A stretch of 52,256 nt of DNA from Alphaproteobacteria bacterium (GCA_014382345.1 JACNJX010000069.1:1-52256), one strand, 5' to 3'; counted from the first letter of the stretch, positions 25,834 through 34,825 are shown. Numbers and translations are program-made. Notes: generated by a model from the letters alone, not told the origin.

Positions 25834-26796
25834 ATGGGCATCATGGCCGTGATCGGGATCGCAGTGGCCAGGCTTCACAACCTGTTCGCCGTGGTCATGC
25901 TGACCGGTATTTTCAGCCTGACCGCCGCCGTACTGTATGTGGTCCTGGATGCCGTCGATGTTGCCTTCACGGAAGCCGCCGTCGGGGCCGGAATTTCCAC
26001 GGTATTGATGCTGGGCACCCTGGCGCTGACAACCAGTGAGGAAAAACCGCACTATCCCGGTAGGCACCCGTGGGCGTTGGTGCTGGTTTTGCTATGCGGT
26101 GCGGCCCTGATCTATGGCACCCTGGACATGCCGCCCTACGGCGACCCAACGTCGGCCATTCATCATCACGTTGCGCCCTATTACCTGAGTAAATCCGCAG
26201 GCCATACGGGCCTTCCCAATGTCGTAACCTCGATACTGGCCAGCTATCGTGGCTATGACACGCTGGGCGAGGTGTTCGTGGTCTTTACCGCCGCCGCCGG
26301 GGTTTTGCTGATTATCGGCCGGGCCAAAATCGGACGACGGCGCACCCGGCGTATGGCGCCCGGCGAATTGAGCACCAGCATGCGCCAGAACGTGATCCTG
26401 CGCGTAGTCTCGAAGCTTTTGATTCCGTTTATTCTGCTGTTTGCGTTTTACGTGCAATGGCACGGCGATTTCGGTCCCGGCGGCGGCTTTCAGGCCGGTG
26501 TGATCTTTGCCGCCGGGTTCATCCTTTATGCCCTGATTTTCGACATCGACACGGCGCGCACTATGATTCCGCCCCACATCACGCGCTTTGGCCTGGCGGC
26601 AGGGGTGTTGCTGTATACCCTGGTCGGCGTCGCCAGCATGCTGAAGGGCGGCACCTTTCTGGATTATTCGGTTTTGGCCGGTGATCCGGTCAAGGGTCAG
26701 CATCTGGGAATCCTCCTGATCGAATTCGGCGTCGGCATCACCGTTGCCGCGGCGATGATATCCATTTTCTTTACCTACGCCCGTCAGGAACGTTGA
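25834..26796 (+). CDS. mrpB: Fused MbhD-MbhE-MrpB subunit of an Mrp/Mbh-type antiporter
   Basis: A 320-residue membrane protein that joins three small subunits: DUF4040/MbhD (about 1-70, with FTEAAVGAGISTVLMLGTLAL), an MbhE-like part (about 75-155, with YRGYDTLGEVFVVFTAAAG) and MrpB (about 185-320, with HGDFGPGGGFQAGVIFAAGF). In usual bacterial Mrp the first two are the tail of MrpA. The first ATG is 25834, but it has no ribosome-binding site and lies inside the first hydrophobic segment. The frame extends back to a stop at 25777 and the segment VIEDIIVISL plus a strong Shine-Dalgarno precede it, so initiation upstream at a non-standard codon (GTC 25804 or ATC 25807) is possible. Confidence 0.88.
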   Translation: MGIMAVIGIAVARLHNLFAVVMLTGIFSLTAAVLYVVLDAVDVAFTEAAVGAGISTVLMLGTLALTTSEEKPHYPGRHPWALVLVLLCGAALIYGTLDMPPYGDPTSAIHHHVAPYYLSKSAGHTGLPNVVTSILASYRGYDTLGEVFVVFTAAAGVLLIIGRAKIGRRRTRRMAPGELSTSMRQNVILRVVSKLLIPFILLFAFYVQWHGDFGPGGGFQAGVIFAAGFILYALIFDIDTARTMIPPHITRFGLAAGVLLYTLVGVASMLKGGTFLDYSVLAGDPVKGQHLGILLIEFGVGITVAAAMISIFFTYARQER

Positions 26797-26799
26797 GCC

Positions 26800-27165
26800 A
26801 TGGACGTTATTAACGGTTTTCCGGGCCTGATGAATTATTGGATCGTTGTCTTTTTGATGATGACCGGGTTTTACATCGTTATCGCCCAGGACAATCTGGT
26901 GAAGAAGATCGTCGGTCTGAATATCTTTCAGGTTTCCGTGTTCGTGTTTTACATCACCATGGGCAAGATCAAGGGCGGCACCGCGCCGATCCTGGCCGAC
27001 GGTACCGAAATCTATTCCAATCCCCTGCCCCATGTCCTGATTCTGACCGCCATTGTCGTCGGCGTGGCGACGACCGCGCTGGGGTTGGCATTTGTTGTAC
27101 GCATCCGGGATGCCTTTGGCACCATCGAGGATGACGAAATTCAAGCGATGGAGAACGAAGACTGA
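26800..27165 (+). CDS. mrpC: Mrp-type antiporter subunit C (NuoK-like)
   Basis: A 121-residue NuoK-like protein with three membrane segments: NYWIVVFLMMTGFYIVIAQ, LNIFQVSVFVFYITMG, and HVLILTAIVVGVATTALGLA. The PHVLILTAIVVG segment is the hallmark of MrpC. It follows the MbhDE-MrpB gene by 3 bp and its stop overlaps the next start (ATGA). Confidence 0.92.
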   Translation: MDVINGFPGLMNYWIVVFLMMTGFYIVIAQDNLVKKIVGLNIFQVSVFVFYITMGKIKGGTAPILADGTEIYSNPLPHVLILTAIVVGVATTALGLAFVVRIRDAFGTIEDDEIQAMENED

Positions 27166-28655
27166 TGGCGGCGCTTGTTTCCTCGCATCTTCCCGCCCTT
27201 CAGGTGGTGCTGGCCTTGCTGGCGGCCCCGGTGTGCCTGTTGTTGCGTCGGCCCAATGCATCCTGGGCGGTGGCGACGGCAATCACCTGGACCCTGCTGG
27301 CCGTGTCTATTGCCCTGCTGGAAAGGGTTTTGCAAAGCGGCACGATCATTTATGCGCTTGGCGGCTGGCCGGCACCCTGGGGCATTGAATACCGGATCGA
27401 TCTCGCCAATGCGTTTATGCTGGTCATCGTCACCGTAATCGGCTCAGCCGTCATGCCCTATGCGCGAGCCAGCGTGGAGGCCGAAATCCCGGTCGAGCGA
27501 ATTTACCTGTTTTATTGCATGTACCTGTTGAACCTGGCCGGGCTGTTGGGCATCGCCATTACCGGCGACGTCTTTAATCTGTTCGTGTTTCTGGAAATTT
27601 CGTCGCTGTCGTCCTACGTGATGATCAGCCTCGGGCGCGAACGCAGTGCCCTGACGGCGGCCTACCGCTACCTGATCATGGGCACTATCGGGGCGACGTT
27701 CTACATTATCGGCGTCGGCATGATGTACATGGTGAGCGGATCCCTGAACATGGCGGACCTGGCGAGCCTGCTTCCGGACGTCGGCGGGTCGCGCACCGTT
27801 ATGGTGGCGCTGGCGTTCATTACCGTGGGCTTGGGCCTGAAGCTGGCGCTGGTGCCGTTGCACATGTGGCTGCCCAACGCCTATACCCATGCGCCTTCCG
27901 TCGTCAGCGTATTCCTGGCCGGCACCGGCACCAAGATCGCGGTGTACGCGATGATGCGGATCATCTTCACCGTGTATGGCGGGATGGGAGTCTTCGACGA
28001 CTTCGGATTGGGTGAAATGCTGATGGCGCTTGGCATCATCGCCATGATCGGGGCATCGGCGGTAGCTATTTACCAGGACAACGCCAAGCGGCTGCTGGCC
28101 TATTCGTCGCTGGCGCAGATCGGCTACATCGTGCTCGGTATCTCCATGGCCTCGGTCTTTGGCCTGGCCGCGGGGATCGTGCATCTGTTCAATCACGCGC
28201 TGATCAAGGCCGGACTGTTCATGGCCCTGGGCTGCATCTTCCTGCGCATCGGATCCGTTAAAATCGAAGACATGAAGGGATTGGGTAAAGCCATGCCCGT
28301 AACAATGGCGGCTTTCGTCGCCGGCGGGTTCGGACTGATCGGCGTGCCGTTGACGGCCGGGTTTATTTCCAAGTGGTACTTACTTCAAGCGGCCATTGAA
28401 AAGGGCTGGTGGCTGGCGATCATCGCCCTTCTGATCAGTTCCCTGTTGGCCATCATCTATGTCTGGCGTGTGGTCGAGGCCGCCTATTTCCAGGACCGGG
28501 ATAAAAAGGCCCCTGCCGTCAGCGAGGCGCCGGTTTCCATGCTGGTGCCTATGTGGGTCTTGATCGGGGCATCTATCTACTTCGGAATTAACGCCACCAT
28601 GACCATGGATGTCGCCATCGGCGCGGCGGAAGCGCTCATCGGAGGCATCCAGTGA
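27165..28655 (+). CDS. mrpD: Mrp-type antiporter subunit D, first of three NuoL/M/N-like proteins
   Basis: A 496-residue proton-pumping antiporter-like subunit with about 14 membrane segments. The key ion-path residues of the family are in place: Glu in LFVFLEISSLSSYV, Lys in GLKLALVPLHMWLPNAY and Lys in HLFNHALIKAGLFMALG. This is the canonical MrpD of the cluster by position (after MrpC) and by similarity. It overlaps the next D-type gene by 4 bp (GTGA). Confidence 0.92.
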   Translation: MAALVSSHLPALQVVLALLAAPVCLLLRRPNASWAVATAITWTLLAVSIALLERVLQSGTIIYALGGWPAPWGIEYRIDLANAFMLVIVTVIGSAVMPYARASVEAEIPVERIYLFYCMYLLNLAGLLGIAITGDVFNLFVFLEISSLSSYVMISLGRERSALTAAYRYLIMGTIGATFYIIGVGMMYMVSGSLNMADLASLLPDVGGSRTVMVALAFITVGLGLKLALVPLHMWLPNAYTHAPSVVSVFLAGTGTKIAVYAMMRIIFTVYGGMGVFDDFGLGEMLMALGIIAMIGASAVAIYQDNAKRLLAYSSLAQIGYIVLGISMASVFGLAAGIVHLFNHALIKAGLFMALGCIFLRIGSVKIEDMKGLGKAMPVTMAAFVAGGFGLIGVPLTAGFISKWYLLQAAIEKGWWLAIIALLISSLLAIIYVWRVVEAAYFQDRDKKAPAVSEAPVSMLVPMWVLIGASIYFGINATMTMDVAIGAAEALIGGIQ

Positions 28656-30112
28656 GCGTCGAGCAAATCATTCTATACGCCGTTCTGACCCCATTGGCCG
28701 GCGCCGGGTTGATTGCCCTGACCGGGGCCAGACCCAATCTGCGCGAGGCGGTGACCCTTGCGACCGGACTGGTGCTGTTTGCGCTGGTCGCCAACCTCTA
28801 CCCGGTGGTTGCCGCCGGGCAGACCCCATCGGTGTCGTTGCTGGAAATGCTGCCCGGGCTGTCCCTTAGTTTTGTCATCGAACCGCTCGGCATGATCTTC
28901 GCCGGTATCGCCAGTTTTCTCTGGATCGTTACCTCGGTCTATTCCATCGGCTACATGCGCGGCCATCATGAGCAGAACCAGACCCGGTTCTATGTCTACT
29001 TCGCCATCGCCATCAGCGCCGCCATGGGCATTGCCTTCGCCGGCAATATGCTGACGCTGTTCGTGTTCTACGAAGTGTTGACCATTTCCACGTTCCCGCT
29101 GGTTACCCATCACGGCACGGCCGACGCAAAGCGGGCCGGGCGGATCTACCTCGGTATTCTGATGGGCACCTCGATCCTGTTTCTGCTGGTCGCCGTGATC
29201 TGGACATGGTCCCTGACCGGAACCCTGGACTTTACGAAAGGCGGCATCCTGGCCGGCAAGGCCGACGGCCTGACGGCTGCCATTCTTCTGGGGCTTTATG
29301 TCTTCGGCATCGGCAAGGCGGCTTTGATGCCCTTTCATCGCTGGCTGCCGGCCGCCATGGTGGCGCCGACGCCGGTGTCCGCCCTTCTGCATGCGGTGGC
29401 CGTGGTCAAGGCCGGGGTGTTTTCGGTATTGAAGGTAGCGATCTATATTTTCGGCGCCGATTTTCTGTTCACCATAGCCACCAGCCGCTGGCTGTTGTAT
29501 CTGGCGGCGGCGACGGTGCTGATCGCCTCTCTGGTTGCCATGACCAAGGACAACCTGAAGGCCCGGTTGGCGTACTCCACCATCAGTCAGCTTTCCTATA
29601 TCGTCTTGGGCGCGATGCTGGCGACGGACTTAGGGATTCTCGGAGGCGGTATGCATATCGCCATGCATGCCTTCGGCAAGATCACCCTGTTTTTCTGCGC
29701 CGGCGCCTTTCTGGTCGCCGCGCACAAGACGGAAATCAGTGAGATGCACGGCATCGGGCGCACCATGCCGTTCACCACCCTGGCGTTTTTCATCGGTAGC
29801 CTGTCCATAATCGGCCTGCCGCCGACGGGCGGGTTGTGGAGCAAATGGTATTTGGCGCTGGGCGCACTGGAGGCCGGGCAAATCGCCATTGTCGCGGTTT
29901 TGATGATCAGTTCGCTGCTGAATGTGTTCTATCTGTTGCAGATCCCCTTCAATGGATTCTTCTCTGGCAAGGATGGAGATAAAGCCGCTGAAATCAAGGA
30001 GGCGCCGGTGTCCTGCCTGATCGCCATTGGCATTTCCTCAACCGCCTGTATGGTGCTGTTTTTGTATCCGGATCCGGTCTACGACCTGATGCGTTTGGTT
30101 GTGGGCTCATAG
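28652..30112 (+). CDS. Second NuoL/M/N-like antiporter subunit
   Basis: A 486-residue membrane protein starting at a GTG that overlaps the previous stop. About 14 hydrophobic segments; conserved residues are Glu in LFVFYEVLTISTFP, Lys in GIGKAALMPFHRWLPAA, Lys in HAVAVVKAGVFS and Lys in HAFGKITLFFCAGA. All usual lysines of a working half-channel are present. It is neither the long MrpA (about 800-960 residues) nor a copy of the preceding gene. It likely forms a second ion path in the same complex. Confidence 0.88.
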   Translation: MSVEQIILYAVLTPLAGAGLIALTGARPNLREAVTLATGLVLFALVANLYPVVAAGQTPSVSLLEMLPGLSLSFVIEPLGMIFAGIASFLWIVTSVYSIGYMRGHHEQNQTRFYVYFAIAISAAMGIAFAGNMLTLFVFYEVLTISTFPLVTHHGTADAKRAGRIYLGILMGTSILFLLVAVIWTWSLTGTLDFTKGGILAGKADGLTAAILLGLYVFGIGKAALMPFHRWLPAAMVAPTPVSALLHAVAVVKAGVFSVLKVAIYIFGADFLFTIATSRWLLYLAAATVLIASLVAMTKDNLKARLAYSTISQLSYIVLGAMLATDLGILGGGMHIAMHAFGKITLFFCAGAFLVAAHKTEISEMHGIGRTMPFTTLAFFIGSLSIIGLPPTGGLWSKWYLALGALEAGQIAIVAVLMISSLLNVFYLLQIPFNGFFSGKDGDKAAEIKEAPVSCLIAIGISSTACMVLFLYPDPVYDLMRLVVGS

Positions 30113-30129
30113 GGACTGGAGGGTGTGAG

Positions 30130-30447
30130 TTGACGAAAAAACCGAAAAAAACGGACAAGGGGATGAAAACCGCTAAACCGTCCGGAAGCGTTAATAAGAC
30201 AGAGGCGCCGCTGCACTGGCTCGTCAGGCCTGAAACCATTCGCAAACTCTGGACCGGGGGCGGCGTGCTGTTGACGGTTCTGGTCGTTCTTGAGTTATGG
30301 GTTCATCCGAAAGGGTATTTCGGTATCGATGCGACCTTCGGCTTTAATGCCTGGTACGGGTTTATTGTTTGCGTGGCGATGGTGGTCGGCGCCAAGGGAT
30401 TGGGCATCTTCTTGAAACGCGAGGATACGTATTATGAGCGTGATTGA
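30130..30447 (+). CDS. Small two-segment membrane protein in the antiporter cluster
   Basis: A 105-residue protein: a lysine-rich N-terminal 30 residues, then two membrane segments (GGGVLLTVLVVLELWV and WYGFIVCVAMVVGAKGLGIF) joined by an aromatic loop (HPKGYFGIDATFGFNAWYG), and a short charged tail. The TTG start has GGAGGGTG at an ideal distance; ATG at 30163 is an alternative. Its end overlaps the next antiporter-like gene by 14 bp. I do not recognise a family; tight coupling suggests a structural or assembly subunit of the complex. Confidence 0.75.
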   Translation: MTKKPKKTDKGMKTAKPSGSVNKTEAPLHWLVRPETIRKLWTGGGVLLTVLVVLELWVHPKGYFGIDATFGFNAWYGFIVCVAMVVGAKGLGIFLKREDTYYERD

Positions 30448-32122
30448 GGCCCTCCCTCCGGGCGTGACCATGATCATCGGCGCTTTGGCCATTCCCTTCC
30501 TGCGGGGCGTGCTGCAAAAGGTCTGGATCCTCATTTTACCCCTTTTGGTACTGGGTCTGGTCTGGGGGGTTCCGGACGGGGCGAGCGTGTTCGTTTCATT
30601 CCTCGATTACACGTTGATCCCCGTCAAAGGCGACGCCCTGAGCCGGTTGTTCGCCATTATCTTTTCTATCATGGCGTTTGCCGGTGGCCTGTTTGCCCTT
30701 AACCACTGCCGAACCATGGAAATCACCGCCGCCTTTATCTATGCCGGAAGTGCTATCGGCGTCACCTTTGCCGGGGACATATTGACGCTTTTCCTTTTCT
30801 GGGAAGCGATGGCGCTGGGCTCGACGGCGGTCCTGTTAACGGCGAACACCCCGCAGGCCTCCCGCGCCGCCATGCGGTACCTGACCGTGCATATTCTCGG
30901 CGGCTCGCTTTTGCTGGTCGGCATTATCGTCCAAATCAGCACCACCGGAGACATTGTCTTTTCCGCTATGAAGCCGGACTCGCTCGCGACCTGGATGATC
31001 CTGCTCGGTTTCCTGATCAATGCCGCCGCGGTTCCGCTCTCGGCGTGGTTGCCCGATGCCTATCCGGAAGCCTCGCCGGGCGGCATGGTGTTTCTCAGCG
31101 CCTTTACCACCAAGACCGCGGTGTATGTCCTGATCCGGGGCTTTCCGGGGACTGAAATTCTGATCTTTATCGGCCTCGGCATGGTGTTTTACGGGATCAT
31201 CTACGCGCTGCTGGAGAACGACATGCGGCGCATTTTGGCTTATTCCATCGTCAACCAGGTCGGTTTCATGGTCACCGGCGTCGGTATCGGCACAGAGATG
31301 GCGCTTAACGGGGCGGCTGCCCATGCCTTCACCCACATCATCTACAAGGCTTTGTTGCTGATGTCGGCGGGCTCGGTCCTGCTGATGACCGGCAAGCGAA
31401 AGTGCAGTGATCTGGGCGGCTTGTTCCAGTCCATGCCCCTGACCACGGTATGCGGGATTATCGGCGCGCTTTCCATTTCATCGTTCCCCCTGACGTCCGG
31501 CTTTATTTCGAAATCCATGATTTCCCAAGCCGCGGCCGATGAAACCCTGACGACGGTATATTTCCTGCTGGCGGCCGCCTCGGCGGGCGTGTTCCTCCAT
31601 GCCGGCATCAAATTTCCCTGGTTCGTTTTCTTCCAAAAGGATTCCGGTCTCAGGCCGCCGGACCCGCCCCTCAACATGCGGCTTGCCATGATTCTGTTTG
31701 CCGTTCTGTGCATCGGGCTCGGCGTTTTCCCGGAGCCGCTGTACGCGCTGTTGCCGTTTCCTGTCGACTACGTACCCTATAAGGCCGGAAAGGTTTTGGG
31801 CATGATGGAGCTCCTGCTGTTCTCGGGTCTAGCCTTTTTCATCTGCCTGCCCCTGATGAAGCGGACGCTGACCATCAGCCTGGATGTCGACTGGTTCTAT
31901 CGCCGCGCGCTGCCGTGGCTGGCCCGAAGTTTGGTGGCGTTATTTGCGCCGGTGGACCGTGGCGTGCGAACGGCGTTCCTGGGCGGCCTGAACCGCGGCA
32001 TGGAGAGGCTGTTCCGCTACGCCGGACCCAAAGGGCCATGGGCGCGCACCATGCGCGCTGGCGCCATGGTCTATTGGGCGCTGTCGTTGCTGTTGGTGTA
32101 TCTGGTGATGTATCTGGCCTAG
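30434..32122 (+). CDS. Third NuoL/M/N-like antiporter subunit, lacking the usual TM7 lysine
   Basis: A 562-residue membrane protein. The glutamate of LFLFWEAMALGSTAV and the lysines of FTTKTAVYVL and HIIYKALLLMS are present. In the segment that normally reads G-x-K-x-A-x-x-P-x-H-x-W-L-P, this protein has INAAAVPLSAWLPDAY: the lysine is replaced and the histidine is a serine. The C-terminus has a 100-residue extension with a further pair of hydrophobic segments. It ends the cluster convergently, 5 bp from livF. It probably belongs to the same complex but may conduct differently or play a structural role. Confidence 0.85.
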   Translation: MSVIEALPPGVTMIIGALAIPFLRGVLQKVWILILPLLVLGLVWGVPDGASVFVSFLDYTLIPVKGDALSRLFAIIFSIMAFAGGLFALNHCRTMEITAAFIYAGSAIGVTFAGDILTLFLFWEAMALGSTAVLLTANTPQASRAAMRYLTVHILGGSLLLVGIIVQISTTGDIVFSAMKPDSLATWMILLGFLINAAAVPLSAWLPDAYPEASPGGMVFLSAFTTKTAVYVLIRGFPGTEILIFIGLGMVFYGIIYALLENDMRRILAYSIVNQVGFMVTGVGIGTEMALNGAAAHAFTHIIYKALLLMSAGSVLLMTGKRKCSDLGGLFQSMPLTTVCGIIGALSISSFPLTSGFISKSMISQAAADETLTTVYFLLAAASAGVFLHAGIKFPWFVFFQKDSGLRPPDPPLNMRLAMILFAVLCIGLGVFPEPLYALLPFPVDYVPYKAGKVLGMMELLLFSGLAFFICLPLMKRTLTISLDVDWFYRRALPWLARSLVALFAPVDRGVRTAFLGGLNRGMERLFRYAGPKGPWARTMRAGAMVYWALSLLLVYLVMYLA

Positions 32123-32127
32123 AGGCC

Positions 32128-33009
32128 TTATCCACCGAGAAACAGACGCCCGACTTCCGGATTATCCAGCAGTTCGTCGCCGGGACCGGCAATGGCCGTT
32201 TCCCCAGACACCAGAACATAGCCGACGTCGGCGAATTCCAGGCCCTTCTTGGCGTTCTGCTCGACCATGATGATGGTCTTGCCTTCGTTGTTCTGAAGGT
32301 CGTCGAGGATTTCGAACACCATGTCGATGAACCGGGGCTCCAGGCCGATGGACGGTTCATCCACCAGCAGGACCTCGGGCTCCATCACCAGGGCGCGGGA
32401 AATTTCCAGGAGGCGTCGCTCGCCGCCGGACAGCACCTTGGCCTGGTGGGTTCGGCGCTCGGCAAGGCGGGAATACTTGGAGAAAATTTGTTCCGCCTTT
32501 TCCTTGGCCTGATCCGGCTTGTCCATCAGGAAGCCGCCCATCCAGAGGTTTTCTTCCACCGTCATGTTGGGAAACACGGACTTGTCCTGAAGAATGTAGG
32601 CGATGCCGGCATTTTTCAGTTTGTCGCTCGACGACAAGCCCGTGATGTCACGTTTGTCGTCGCCGTCGCCTACCATGATCTTGCCGCCGAAGATATTGGT
32701 GAAGCCGAAAATGGAATGCAGGATGGTTGATTTGCCGGCGCCGTTGGGGCCGATCAGGCACAGCGACTGCTTGCGCGCCACCTGCAGGTTGAAGTTATGC
32801 AGGATTTCCATCTTGCCGTAACCGGCGTTGAGGTTTTCGATGGATACGAATGGCGCGTTGTTGGCCAGTTCGGCAATCCGTTCGATCGGCACGTTCTCCG
32901 CCATGGCCTGGGCCTGGCGGGTAACCTCCTCGACGGAGATTACCGATTCCGTGTCGATTTCGTGGTAACCGGTGGCTTTGTTTTTCTGGGTGCTGTCGGT
33001 TTCAGCCAT
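32128..33009 (-). CDS. livF: Branched-chain amino-acid type ABC transporter, ATP-binding protein LivF
   Basis: A 293-residue ABC ATPase of the LivF type: Walker A GPNGAGKST from 87, signature LSGGERR, Walker B VLLVDEP followed by SIGLEPRFID. The first 52 residues are an extra, acidic, probably helical arm (ESVISVEEVTRQAQAMAEN) absent from ordinary LivF of about 235 residues. The ATG touches the livG stop. It is the last gene of the livKHMGF set and faces the antiporter cluster. Confidence 0.9.
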   Translation of the reverse strand: MAETDSTQKNKATGYHEIDTESVISVEEVTRQAQAMAENVPIERIAELANNAPFVSIENLNAGYGKMEILHNFNLQVARKQSLCLIGPNGAGKSTILHSIFGFTNIFGGKIMVGDGDDKRDITGLSSSDKLKNAGIAYILQDKSVFPNMTVEENLWMGGFLMDKPDQAKEKAEQIFSKYSRLAERRTHQAKVLSGGERRLLEISRALVMEPEVLLVDEPSIGLEPRFIDMVFEILDDLQNNEGKTIIMVEQNAKKGLEFADVGYVLVSGETAIAGPGDELLDNPEVGRLFLGG

Positions 33010-33770
33010 CAGTGATCTTCCATTTCCAGGTGGCCGCCAAGGTAGGCATTGATGACCCTTTCGTCATTCTGAACTTCATCGGGGGTTCCGTGCGCCAGAA
33101 GCCGTCCGTTGGCGAGGCAATAAACATTATCGGCCAGGTTCATGACCACCGGCATGTTGTGTTCGATGACGAACAGCGTAATGCCCAGTTCCGTCGTGGC
33201 GCGGCGCAAGCGGTCAATCAGGCCGTTGATCAGGGTCGGGTTGATGCCCGCTGTCGGTTCATCCAGTAACAGAACCTTCGGTTCGTTCATCAGCGCCATG
33301 GCAAATTCCAGCAGCTTCTGCTGACCGAAGGACAGGTCGCCGGAAATCAGATGGCGTTTCGAATAGAGGCCTACGAATTCCAGCAGCCGATCGGCCTTTT
33401 CCATCGTTTCCGCCCCATAGGGCTTGAACATGGAAGAATAGCCTTCGGTGCGGTGCGGCAGCGAAATCAGCATGTTTTTGACGCAATCCATTTTCGAATA
33501 GATGCGCGTCTGCTGGAATGTCCGAAGCATCCCCAAGCGGGCGATCTCAGGCACCATCATGTCGGAAATTTCCTGGCCCTCGAACTGAATGGAGCCTTCA
33601 TCGATGGGATGATAGCCGACGATGGAATTGAACAACGTCGTCTTGCCGGAGCCGTTGGGACCGATCAGGCCGGTAACGCGGCCTTCCGGGACATCCAGGC
33701 TGATGTCGCGGTTTGCAACGACGCCTCCGAAGGATTTCGAGACGTTACGGACTTCGATCAAATTGCTCAT
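33009..33770 (-). CDS. livG: Branched-chain amino-acid type ABC transporter, ATP-binding protein LivG
   Basis: A 253-residue ABC ATPase: Walker A GPNGSGKTT from 37, a Q-loop RTFQQTRIYSKMDCVKN, signature LSFGQQKLLEFAMALM and Walker B VLLLDEPTAGINP, the last typical of LivG. The unusual signature LSFGQQ is normal for this family. It couples ATP hydrolysis with LivF to transport by LivHM. Start and stop overlap its neighbours by 4 and 1 bp. Confidence 0.92.
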   Translation of the reverse strand: MSNLIEVRNVSKSFGGVVANRDISLDVPEGRVTGLIGPNGSGKTTLFNSIVGYHPIDEGSIQFEGQEISDMMVPEIARLGMLRTFQQTRIYSKMDCVKNMLISLPHRTEGYSSMFKPYGAETMEKADRLLEFVGLYSKRHLISGDLSFGQQKLLEFAMALMNEPKVLLLDEPTAGINPTLINGLIDRLRRATTELGITLFVIEHNMPVVMNLADNVYCLANGRLLAHGTPDEVQNDERVINAYLGGHLEMEDH

Positions 33771-34825
33771 TGGGCAGCCTCGGAGCTCTTCTTGGCAACG
33801 ACATTCTCATCGACGGTAATACCGAATCTACTCGGCCATTTTTCCTGCAACCAACCCATGACACCTTGCTGGAAGAAAACCACCAGAATGATGATCAATG
33901 CTCCCAATGCAACCCATTGCCAGCCCAGCATGTAGGTCCAGGTGACCTCTTTGAAGATATGAAACAAGGCGGCGCCGACAACGGGCCCCCACAGCGTGCC
34001 CTTGCCGCCCAACAAACACATCACGACCATAAAGATACCGAAGGTGACGGTCGGAAAGGCGACTTCCAGCGGTTCGATAAAACCGACCATGTTGCCGAAA
34101 ATGGCGCCGGAAATGCCAAGAAAAAACGCAGCAATAGTCCAGCCGACGGTTTTGTAGCGGAGCGTGTGAATGCCCATGGCTTCGGCTTTTTCCTCATCGT
34201 CGCGGATGGCGTTGGCGGCCAGCCCGAACTGGCCCGCATACATCCATTTGACGGTCAAGAAGGCTATCACGGCCAGGATGAAGCAGAGAAAATTGAACAA
34301 TAGGGAGCGCTCATCCGGCGGGCCGGGATAGACGGGAAGCGCGATGCCCCCGCCGCCGCCGACCCATTCCCAGGCGCCGACCAGTTCACCGGCGGCCAGC
34401 GTGAAGCCCAGCGTGCCGATGGCGAAGTACGGACCTCGCAGACCGAATACCACCCAACCGAAGATGACGGCGAAAATCGACGCGACTATGGCCCCGGCAA
34501 AGGCGCCGAGGCCGAGGCCGATGAAATATTCTTCCGGCGTCAGCCTCAGGTTGGCGCCGCCCGTTGCCGAGGTATACACCGAAACGTCCGTATAAAGACC
34601 GACCTGCACTAGGGCGCAGGTATACATGCCGACGCCGAAAAAGAAGATGTTGCCGAGCGAGTTGTATCCCATCTGTCCGCCCAGGATATCCCATGTCAAA
34701 GCGAACAGGATCATCACCCAGAGGACGCTGATCTGGAACGTGTAATTGGGGAAAATAAGCGGGCCCCCGATTCCGAGAACCAGAATAACGGCGTAAAGAA
34801 GGATTTTTTGTTGTGCGATGCTCAT
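33767..34825 (-). CDS. livM: Branched-chain amino-acid type ABC transporter, permease LivM
   Basis: A 352-residue permease with about ten hydrophobic segments. The LivM pattern is visible in LRGPYFAIGTLGFTLAAGEL and in AIRDDEEKAEAMGI, the coupling-helix region, followed by GSIFGNM-like segments and a long GGxGTLWGPVVGAALF stretch. It pairs with LivH in the inner membrane. It overlaps livH and livG by 4 bp on each side. Confidence 0.92.
   Translation of the reverse strand: MSIAQQKILLYAVILVLGIGGPLIFPNYTFQISVLWVMILFALTWDILGGQMGYNSLGNIFFFGVGMYTCALVQVGLYTDVSVYTSATGGANLRLTPEEYFIGLGLGAFAGAIVASIFAVIFGWVVFGLRGPYFAIGTLGFTLAAGELVGAWEWVGGGGGIALPVYPGPPDERSLLFNFLCFILAVIAFLTVKWMYAGQFGLAANAIRDDEEKAEAMGIHTLRYKTVGWTIAAFFLGISGAIFGNMVGFIEPLEVAFPTVTFGIFMVVMCLLGGKGTLWGPVVGAALFHIFKEVTWTYMLGWQWVALGALIIILVVFFQQGVMGWLQEKWPSRFGITVDENVVAKKSSEAAQ

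Noticed and set aside
26092-27282. A 396-codon reverse open frame across the antiporter genes
   Set aside because: It crosses three well-supported plus-strand genes, is hydrophilic and His/Gly/Gln rich in the manner of antisense of membrane genes, and has no motif.
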